Assembly: GCA_005779435.1 (NCBI GenBank)
Contig: SXJH01000035.1
Coordinates: 1 to 12,220 of the forward strand
DNA length: 12,220 bases
Reading direction: 5' to 3'
Origin: Nitrosomonas sp.
GTDB lineage: Bacteria > Pseudomonadota > Gammaproteobacteria > Burkholderiales > Nitrosomonadaceae
This document shows positions 6,837 through 12,220 of this stretch, one piece after another. How positions within the stretch are numbered: position 1 is the first letter of the stretch; every line of letters begins with the position of its first letter. The notes under the pieces were generated by a model that saw nothing but the letters and a program-made list of their open reading frames with translations, did no database searches and had not been told where the DNA came from. The translations under genes and the position numbers were made by a program.

Positions 6837-8027
6837 GTGGCCAATTATCCGGTACCGAAACTGACAGCGCTGCCGCCGCTGAGTTTATACATTCATATTC
6901 CGTGGTGCTTGAAGAAATGCCCTTATTGCGATTTCAATTCACATGAAATTCGTGGAGACGGTGGCCAAGCGCCGGAAGATGAGTACATTGCCGCTTTGAT
7001 CCGCGATTTGGAATCCGCGCTGCCGGACGTTTGGGGGCGGCGGTTAAGCAGTGTGTTCTTTGGCGGGGGCACACCGAGTTTATTCAGCGCGCGCGCAATC
7101 GATACGCTGCTGACAGCGGTGCGCACCTTGTTGCCGCTGGAGCCTGGTACCGAAGTGACACTGGAAGCCAATCCAGGCACTTTCGAAGCGCAAAAATTTG
7201 CCGATTTTCGCAAAGCGGGCATCAATCGGCTGTCGATCGGCATACAAAGCTTCAATGCCAAGCATCTGCGCGCATTAGGGCGGGTACATGACGACCGGGA
7301 GGCGCGTCGTGCTGTCGAAATCGCACAAAAAAATTTCGATAATATCAACCTTGATTTGATGTACGCATTGCCCGGACAAACATTACTCGAAGCGCAAGCC
7401 GACATCGAAGCCGCATGTGCGTTCGGGGTGCCGCATCTTTCCGCGTATCACTTGACGCTGGAACCGAACACGTTTTTTCATCGCTACCCGCCGGAGTTGC
7501 CGGATGACGATGTGGCGAGTTCGATGCAGGAAATGATCGAACAAATAACCGCGAATCGCCAATACCGGAATTACGAAACGTCCGCATTTGCACGTGCAGG
7601 AAAAGAATCGCGCCATAACATGAATTACTGGCTGTTCGGCGATTATCTCGGTATCGGCGCAGGTGCGCACAGCAAAATCAGCTTTGCCGATAAAATCGTG
7701 CGTCAAATGCGCTACAAGCAGCCGAGAGAGTACCTCACCAAGGCGCAAATAGCGGCAGCGCCAATCCAAACTCAGCAAGAATTGACACCGCCGGATCGAT
7801 GCTTTGAGTTCATGATGAACGCGCTGCGCCTGACCGGCGGATTCGAAGCAGCCTTGTTTTACGAGCGTACCGGCTTACCGATTGCCGCGATACAAAAACC
7901 GTTGGATGAGGCCGAGCGGCGGGGATTGTTGGTGCATGATGCGTTTCGTATCAAACCGACCATACTGGGCAAGCGTTTTCTCAACGATTTGCTGCAAATC
8001 TTTTTGCCGGAAACAAGCGTGCGATAG
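6837..8027 (+). CDS. hemW: HemW, radical-SAM heme chaperone (formerly called HemN-like)
   Basis: This 396-residue cytoplasmic radical-SAM protein has the 4Fe-4S cluster motif C24-xxx-C28-xx-C31 inside YIHIPWCLKKCPYCDF, the SAM-binding GGGTPS (76-81), RLSIGIQSF (131-139), and the HemW-type stretches YETSAFA (246-252) and HNMNYWLFGDYLGIGAGAHS (260-279). The C-terminal domain ends in LGKRFLNDLLQIFL, typical of HemW. HemW relatives bind heme and deliver it to respiratory proteins; they are not coproporphyrinogen dehydrogenases, which need other N-terminal residues. The start is GTG at 6837, 3 bp after the ybbP stop, with AAGG at 6822-6825 as a possible ribosome binding site, so it is probably translated from the same transcript. 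A role in cytochrome maturation would suit a cytochrome-rich ammonia oxidiser, but that is inference. Confidence 0.93.
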   Translation: MANYPVPKLTALPPLSLYIHIPWCLKKCPYCDFNSHEIRGDGGQAPEDEYIAALIRDLESALPDVWGRRLSSVFFGGGTPSLFSARAIDTLLTAVRTLLPLEPGTEVTLEANPGTFEAQKFADFRKAGINRLSIGIQSFNAKHLRALGRVHDDREARRAVEIAQKNFDNINLDLMYALPGQTLLEAQADIEAACAFGVPHLSAYHLTLEPNTFFHRYPPELPDDDVASSMQEMIEQITANRQYRNYETSAFARAGKESRHNMNYWLFGDYLGIGAGAHSKISFADKIVRQMRYKQPREYLTKAQIAAAPIQTQQELTPPDRCFEFMMNALRLTGGFEAALFYERTGLPIAAIQKPLDEAERRGLLVHDAFRIKPTILGKRFLNDLLQIFLPETSVR

Positions 8028-8073
8028 TCCGATGATGTTTATGCGTTAAAATCGAACACTTTGATTCAAGCAC

Positions 8074-8079
8074 AAGGAG
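8074..8079 (+). promoter_or_regulatory. ribosome binding site that fixes the GTG start of the nitrite channel gene
   Basis: AAGGAG lies 8 bases before the GTG at 8088. The upstream in-frame TTG at 8061 has no such site, so the GTG is the better start. Confidence 0.75.
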
Positions 8080-8087
8080 TTATCGAC

Positions 8088-8882
8088 GTGGCGTATGTCA
8101 AACCGGAAGAAATCATCGAGAGCATGCTGCAAGCGGGCGCCAAAAAAGCCAGTTTGCCCGTCAAACAATTATTGATACGCGGTTTTCTGGCAGGTGCTTT
8201 TTTGGGGTATGCCACGACGCTCGCCATACAAGCGGCAACGCAAACCGGTTGGAGTATGGCCGGTGCGATGGTTTTTCCGGTCGGTTTTGTCATGATTATT
8301 CTGCTCGGATTGGAATTGGCGACCGGCAATTTTGCGCTGATTCCGATTGCCGTCAAAGACAACAGAGCGCCTCTCGGTCACCTGCTTAAAAACTGGACGT
8401 GGGTATTGGCTGGCAATTTGATCGGCAGCGTTACCTATGCTTATTTATACTGCATCGTGGCCACCAAAATGGGAACTGTCGATCCAGCAACTATTCCCGC
8501 ATTGCAACGCACCATCGCCATTGCCGAAACCAAAACGCTCGAATACGCCAAACTCGGTTTTGACGGCACTATCACTGCATTTACCAGCGCCATGCTATGT
8601 AATTGGATGGTGACGCTCGGCGCCGTCATGTCATTTACATCCAGCACCACCGGCGGCAAAATCGCCGCGATGTGGTTGCCGATCATGACTTTTTTCGGAT
8701 TGGGCTATGAGCATGCCATCGTTAATATGTTTGTGATTCCGGCCGGAATTTTACTGGGCGCGGAGATTACTCTTGCCGATTGGTGGCTATGGAACGGATT
8801 GCCGGTGATTGCCGGGAATTTGTTGGGCGGCATGGTGTTTACCGGTTTTTTGCTGTATTGGAGTTATCGGAAAACGCAGTAG
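8088..8882 (+). CDS. formate/nitrite transporter (FNT) family channel, probable nitrite channel
   Basis: This 264-residue inner-membrane protein has six hydrophobic spans, typical of the pentameric FNT family (FocA, NirC). FNT signatures are visible: GLELATGNFALIP (74-86), the first family motif, and FFGLGYEHAIVNMF (202-215), whose His209 aligns with the conserved central pore histidine. After residue 158 comes a segment that fits the third and fourth spans, FTSAMLCNWMVTLG (165-178). The GTG start at 8088 has a strong AAGGAG site 8 bases upstream. The family carries formate, nitrite or hydrosulfide. Sequence alone cannot separate FocA from NirC, but if the host oxidises ammonia, nitrite movement is the likely role. 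It follows hemW by 60 bp, and its own promoter was not identified with confidence. Confidence 0.9.
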   Translation: MAYVKPEEIIESMLQAGAKKASLPVKQLLIRGFLAGAFLGYATTLAIQAATQTGWSMAGAMVFPVGFVMIILLGLELATGNFALIPIAVKDNRAPLGHLLKNWTWVLAGNLIGSVTYAYLYCIVATKMGTVDPATIPALQRTIAIAETKTLEYAKLGFDGTITAFTSAMLCNWMVTLGAVMSFTSSTTGGKIAAMWLPIMTFFGLGYEHAIVNMFVIPAGILLGAEITLADWWLWNGLPVIAGNLLGGMVFTGFLLYWSYRKTQ

Positions 8883-8977
8883 ATGTATTGAAAGGCAATA
8901 TTCGGCGAGCGGAGTAATCGATTCCGGTTCAAGTATTGTTCGACGATGCCGAAATGGCTCTGTGTTATTTAACCGAT

Positions 8978-8985
8978 AAGGAGGG
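8978..8985 (+). promoter_or_regulatory. strong ribosome binding site of the metalloprotease gene
   Basis: AAGGAGGG ends 5 bases before the ATG at 8991. This is the best Shine-Dalgarno sequence in the window and suggests efficient translation. Confidence 0.75.
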
Positions 8986-8990
8986 ATGCG

Positions 8991-10262
8991 ATGCCAGTTA
9001 TTACCAATGACTACCGGGTCGATGCAGTGCTTGCGGGCAGCGATATCCGCTGGGGAGAGGCCAGTCAAGGAAATGCTCCGGTAGCGGTGACTTTCAGTTT
9101 CATGTCGGCATTGCCGACGTATGCCGATCCGGCAGTGGATGGCAATAATTTCAGCGTCATGACGGGCGAACAGAAAGCCGCAATCCGCGAAATCCTAACC
9201 ATGCTTTCCTCTCAATTCGATCTTGTTTTTACCGAAGTGGCCGATTCCGGATCGTCTTACGGGCAGTTGCGTTTTGGCAATAATACCCAGGGAAATACGG
9301 TCGGCTATGCATATTATCCCGATGCATCGTTAGGCGAGAATGCCGGCGATCTCTACATTAACAACGCCGCAGAAGCTTCGCAAACAACCGGTGTCATTGA
9401 AGGCTCGAATGCGTATTCGACCTTGATTCACGAGATAGGGCATACATTGGGTTTGAAACACCCCGGTAATTATAATGCCGCCGAAGGTGCCGATTCGAGT
9501 GCGAATGAAGGGCCTTTTTTAACCGGCGCGGAAGATTCGGAGCTGTATAGCATTATGTCTTACACGCAGCAAAGCCAGGGGCTTGAGCGAATCAGCCTGG
9601 CACCCTACGATTATGCTGCGTTGTCTTATCTTTATAACGCCAAACCCATCAATACCGGAGACGATGTTTATACGCTCGCCGATCAAAGCGGGCGGTATGT
9701 TCAAACCATTTTCGATAGCGATGGAATCGATACCTTGGATGCTTCGGGTATGCATACGCCGGTTACACTCAATCTGAATGTTGCTGCGCCGGGCACGTTG
9801 AGTTCGGCAGGGCTTACATCCAGCGGCCAGGCGGCGGTAGATAATCTTTCGCTTGGATTGAATACGGCCATTGAGCGTGCGCTCGGCGGTTCCGCCGACG
9901 ATAAATTGATCGCAAACAGCGGCGATAATGTGTTGAGCGGCAACGCCGGGAATGATATTTTAGTCGGACAATTGGGTAGCGATACCATGATCGGCGGTGC
10001 CGGTTCGGATATTTTCGGTTTGACGAATGTGGGTCATTTTATTTTTCAGGATTTTGTTCCGGGTGTCGACAAAGTTGCCTTCAATACACAACTGGGCATC
10101 CAAAACTTTGACCAATTGGCGGTTTATATTGCCGGGGTTAATGTGCAAAACAACGACATCGTGGTCAATTTTGTCGATAATGTCGCGAGCATCACGTTTG
10201 TCGGTGTGATGCAACAATCGACCGCGTTATCCGTGAGCGATGTGGTTTTTCAGGTGTTGTAA
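8991..10262 (+). CDS. secreted M10-type zinc metalloprotease with RTX repeats (serralysin-like)
   Basis: This 423-residue protein contains the metzincin zinc site HEIGHTLGLKH (His147, Glu148, His151, His157) followed by P158 and the Met-turn SIMSY with Met189 and Tyr191, as in serralysins. Residues 299-342 form a short set of glycine/aspartate-rich RTX repeats (GGSADD, SGNAGND, GGAGSD). The last 80 residues form a typical T1SS C-terminal domain ending in SVSDVVFQVL. There is no signal peptide and no cysteine anywhere, both usual for type I secreted proteins. Exporter genes (ABC, membrane fusion protein, TolC) are not in the window. The N-terminus goes almost straight into the catalytic domain, without a recognisable serralysin propeptide, and only two or three good RTX repeats are present, fewer than in classical serralysins. 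The role is probably extracellular proteolysis, but a host-specific surface function cannot be excluded. Confidence 0.88.
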   Translation: MPVITNDYRVDAVLAGSDIRWGEASQGNAPVAVTFSFMSALPTYADPAVDGNNFSVMTGEQKAAIREILTMLSSQFDLVFTEVADSGSSYGQLRFGNNTQGNTVGYAYYPDASLGENAGDLYINNAAEASQTTGVIEGSNAYSTLIHEIGHTLGLKHPGNYNAAEGADSSANEGPFLTGAEDSELYSIMSYTQQSQGLERISLAPYDYAALSYLYNAKPINTGDDVYTLADQSGRYVQTIFDSDGIDTLDASGMHTPVTLNLNVAAPGTLSSAGLTSSGQAAVDNLSLGLNTAIERALGGSADDKLIANSGDNVLSGNAGNDILVGQLGSDTMIGGAGSDIFGLTNVGHFIFQDFVPGVDKVAFNTQLGIQNFDQLAVYIAGVNVQNNDIVVNFVDNVASITFVGVMQQSTALSVSDVVFQVL

Positions 10263-10328
10263 TGCTTGGAAATTCAAATGAATCGCTGTCTTTATTAATC
10301 GTTTTTTTACTTTTGTGCTTAATGAGGA

Positions 10329-10601
10329 ATGGATTACAAAATATTGCTCACTGTTTTTGCCACGGTATTCATCGCCGAACTGGGCGATAAAACGCAATTG
10401 GCGACCATGTTGTTTGCTGCCGACAAGGAAGTAAGCAGGTTAACGGTATTTGTCGGCGCATCGTTGGCATTGATCGCGACTTCCGCGCTGGGAGTTTTGG
10501 CGGGCAGTGCAATGTCTGAAACCATCAATGTAAAATACTTACACTACATTGCGGGAATAGGCTTTATTGCGATAGGCGTTTGGACGTTGATCAAAGCCTG
10601 A
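10329..10601 (+). CDS. half-size Gdt1/UPF0016 (TMEM165) family membrane protein
   Basis: This 90-residue inner-membrane protein has the family signature E-x-G-D-(K/R)-(T/S) as ELGDKTQLATMLF (17-29). It has about three hydrophobic spans: roughly 5-28, 36-60 and 70-88. The family is a cation:proton exchanger; bacterial relatives export manganese, and eukaryotic ones move calcium or manganese into organelles. Full-length members have two such repeats in around 190-200 residues. This one has one, so it should function as a homo- or heterodimer. No second copy lies nearby in this window. The ATG at 10329 matches the family's start (MDYK), although the GAGGA box touches it, so the translation signal is poorly spaced. 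It is convergent with the histidine kinase gene. Confidence 0.85.
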   Translation: MDYKILLTVFATVFIAELGDKTQLATMLFAADKEVSRLTVFVGASLALIATSALGVLAGSAMSETINVKYLHYIAGIGFIAIGVWTLIKA

Positions 10602-10607
10602 GTTTAG

Positions 10608-10620
10608 GGAAGCGCTGATA
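10608..10620 (+). repeat. possible solo end of the MITE-type repeat
   Basis: GGAAGCGCTGATA differs from the end of the element at 4120-4262 by one base over the first 12 (GGAAACGCTGAT). It sits in the 34-bp gap between the Gdt1-like gene and the kinase gene. No inverted partner is found downstream, so this would be a remnant or a chance match. Confidence 0.3.
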
Positions 10621-10635
10621 TAAGTCGCCACTATT

Positions 10636-11976
10636 TTACTTATTTCTCTTTAACCGGAGTGTAACGCAGGCACCGCCGGCCGGATTGTTTTCGATGGACA
10701 ATTCTCCTTCGTAAACCTGCATGATGTCGCGCACGATGGCCAAGCCGATGCCATGCCCCGGTGTTGATTGATCGGCGCGTACGCCGCGTTCCAATATCCT
10801 GGCGATTTGCTGCGGATCGATGCCGGGGCCGTCGTCTTTGACTTGAATGATCACTTGGTTGTCGCGGTGATAAGCGGAAAGTTCTATGCGGCTCCGGCAC
10901 CATTTGAAGGCGTTGTCGATCAGATTGCCAAGCAATTCCATCAGATCGCCCTCATCGATGCGCAGGCCGATGCTGTCGTCGATGGCAATGGTTATGTCGG
11001 GTTGCTTGTTGCGGTAAGCTTTTTGTACGGTATTGACGATCCTGACCGCCAGCGGATGCAGCATTACCAATCCCATGCCCGGTGAGCTGCCCGCAGTTGC
11101 GGCACGGCGTAATTGATATTGAATAATATTGTCGATGCGGTCGATTTGCTCATGGATTGTTTTGCGTCGCAATGTTTCGTCTTCATCGCTATTGATCGCG
11201 CCTTGCAGTACGGCAAGCGGCGTTTTGAGGCTGTGCGCCAGATCCGCCAAGCCGTTGCGATAACGCTTTTGCTGTTTATGTTCATGATTGATCAATGAAT
11301 TGATGCTGTCGGTCAGTAGTTTCAATTCACTGGGGTAATCGCCTTTCACGTTTTCCTGTTGACCGGATTCAATGGTGGCCAGTTCTACCGAGACCTTGCG
11401 CAATGGTTGAAGCCCCCAACGCAATACCAGCATTTGCGTGATTAATAAAAAAACAACCATAAGCGCCAACCATCCCCAAAGATCCTCGCGGTAGCGTTCT
11501 ATTTGATCTTCAAAAAGGGTGGCATCGGTTATCACGACGAATGTCAGCGGGTAATTGCCGGATTGCGTTTCCCAGACAATGCCGTAGTTGTAGATGAAAT
11601 AAGGCTTGCCATCAAGGGCGATTTGCGAGAATTCTTTCCTGCCTTTTTCCAGCAAATGCAGTTCCGGAATTTTTGCATTAAGCGACGATGTCGAACGCCA
11701 GGCGATGGTCTGGGTATGATCGATGATAAATGCATAAGTATCCGAATTGACATGCCCAAATTCCGCATCAAGCAGATTGGTCGGCACATCCAATTCTCCG
11801 GATTCTTCCACTTCGGTGTCGCCCATCAACATCAGTAGCTTTGCGAATAACCGGTCTTGTACGCCGAGCCGCGCGCTGTCGTAAAAAGCCCGATCCAACC
11901 CCCAAGCAATGCCGATGGTGAAAATAATCAGCACCAGCATAGCGCTGGACAAAATGCGCTGACTGAGCGATTTCAT
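10636..11976 (-). CDS. PhoQ-like sensor histidine kinase
   Basis: This 446-residue inner-membrane kinase has spans at about 11-30 and 167-186 flanking a periplasmic sensor of about 135 residues. A HAMP-like linker, WGLQPLRKVSVELATIESG (187-205), follows. The H-box RNGLADLAHSLKTPL carries the phospho-acceptor His248. The N-box LLGNLIDNAFKW (348-359), G1 box DDGPGI (381-386) and G2 box GHGIGLAIV (407-415) are all intact. ERGVRADQ before G2 and the overall layout resemble PhoQ. The sensor has an acidic stretch (EVEESGELD, 55-63), perhaps analogous to PhoQ's cation-sensing acidic patch, but this is speculative. The ATG overlaps the upstream regulator's stop by 4 bp (ATGA), so the two are translationally coupled. 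The signal is unknown; low magnesium, cationic peptides or acidity are the PhoQ precedents. Confidence 0.9.
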   Translation of the reverse strand: MKSLSQRILSSAMLVLIIFTIGIAWGLDRAFYDSARLGVQDRLFAKLLMLMGDTEVEESGELDVPTNLLDAEFGHVNSDTYAFIIDHTQTIAWRSTSSLNAKIPELHLLEKGRKEFSQIALDGKPYFIYNYGIVWETQSGNYPLTFVVITDATLFEDQIERYREDLWGWLALMVVFLLITQMLVLRWGLQPLRKVSVELATIESGQQENVKGDYPSELKLLTDSINSLINHEHKQQKRYRNGLADLAHSLKTPLAVLQGAINSDEDETLRRKTIHEQIDRIDNIIQYQLRRAATAGSSPGMGLVMLHPLAVRIVNTVQKAYRNKQPDITIAIDDSIGLRIDEGDLMELLGNLIDNAFKWCRSRIELSAYHRDNQVIIQVKDDGPGIDPQQIARILERGVRADQSTPGHGIGLAIVRDIMQVYEGELSIENNPAGGACVTLRLKRNK

Positions 11977-12220
11977 GTGTGCTTATCGCACGGCAGGGTA
12001 AAACGGTAACCGCGCCCGCGCATTGTTTCGATCGGATTTAATGTGCCGCCGGGGTCCAATTTGCGGCGCAAGCGCCCGATCATAACTTCGAGCACATTGC
12101 TGTCGCGATCTTCATCGTGCGGGTAAAGATAATCCGCAAGGGCATGTTTGGAAAGAACTTCACCGTGATGACGGATCAATTCTTCGAGCAGGCGATATTC
12201 AAACGAGGTTAATTCGATGG
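11973..12220 (-). CDS. OmpR/PhoP-family response regulator, C-terminal part (5' end beyond window)
   Basis: Only the winged-helix DNA-binding domain is in the window. From the right edge the frame reads IELTSFEYRLLEEL, followed by GEVLSKHALADYLY, then the recognition region DSNVLEVMIGRLRRKLDP, and ends with a GRGYRFTLP wing and a short tail. This is the pattern of OmpR/PhoB-type regulators, and ETMRGRGYRF resembles PhoP. The receiver domain with its phospho-accepting aspartate lies outside the window. Codons stay open to base 12220, so the real start is further right. The stop at 11973 overlaps the kinase start by 4 bp, which identifies the kinase as the cognate partner. Confidence 0.9.
   Translation of the reverse strand, partial: IELTSFEYRLLEELIRHHGEVLSKHALADYLYPHDEDRDSNVLEVMIGRLRRKLDPGGTLNPIETMRGRGYRFTLPCDKHT

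Overview
The window looks like chromosomal DNA from a Gram-negative betaproteobacterium, most likely an ammonia oxidiser of the Nitrosomonas type. This is inferred from several things: Lpx-like and TesA/YbbAP-like envelope genes, a HemW of proteobacterial type, a formate/nitrite-family channel, a half-size Gdt1/UPF0016 membrane protein, and moderate GC. I could not run a database search, so the genus is an inference.

Layout. At the left end, on the minus strand (52-1068), is a full-length LpxK-like protein whose ATP-binding and catalytic motifs are almost all eroded. Divergent from it is an alpha/beta hydrolase (1268-2155). The region between them carries a 17-bp palindrome and three TTGCA boxes spaced exactly 20 bp apart. 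Next comes a truncated IS256-family element (about 2289-2741, minus), with one terminal inverted repeat, a transposase cut at residue 128 and no catalytic domain. It lies downstream of tesA (2773-3417, minus), a GDSL esterase with a signal peptide.

The start codons of tesA and the divergent ABC ATPase gene ybbA (3416-4102, plus) share two bases. The cognate permease gene ybbP (4323-6833) would be expected directly after ybbA. Here a 143-bp palindromic MITE-like element (4120-4262), flanked by a 4-bp GTAA duplication, separates the two. ybbP runs on, with a 3-bp gap, into hemW (6837-8027), a radical-SAM heme chaperone.

Downstream, all on plus, are a formate/nitrite transporter (8088-8882), a secreted RTX-type M10 metalloprotease (8991-10262) without export genes nearby, and a 90-residue Gdt1/UPF0016 protein (10329-10601). 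Converging on these from the right edge is a PhoP/PhoQ-like two-component operon on minus: the C-terminal part of the regulator (cut by the window end) and the histidine kinase (10636-11976), overlapping by 4 bp.

Functionally the window is dominated by the cell envelope and periplasm: lipid A-like enzyme, esterase, ABC exporter-type complex, anion channel, secreted protease, cation transporter and an envelope-sensing kinase. I see no clear new multi-gene system. The most notable items are the LpxK-like protein with lost active-site motifs, the palindromic mobile element splitting ybbA from ybbP, and the orphan RTX protease. No RNA genes or CRISPR arrays were seen, and no gene-free stretch exceeds 300 bases.
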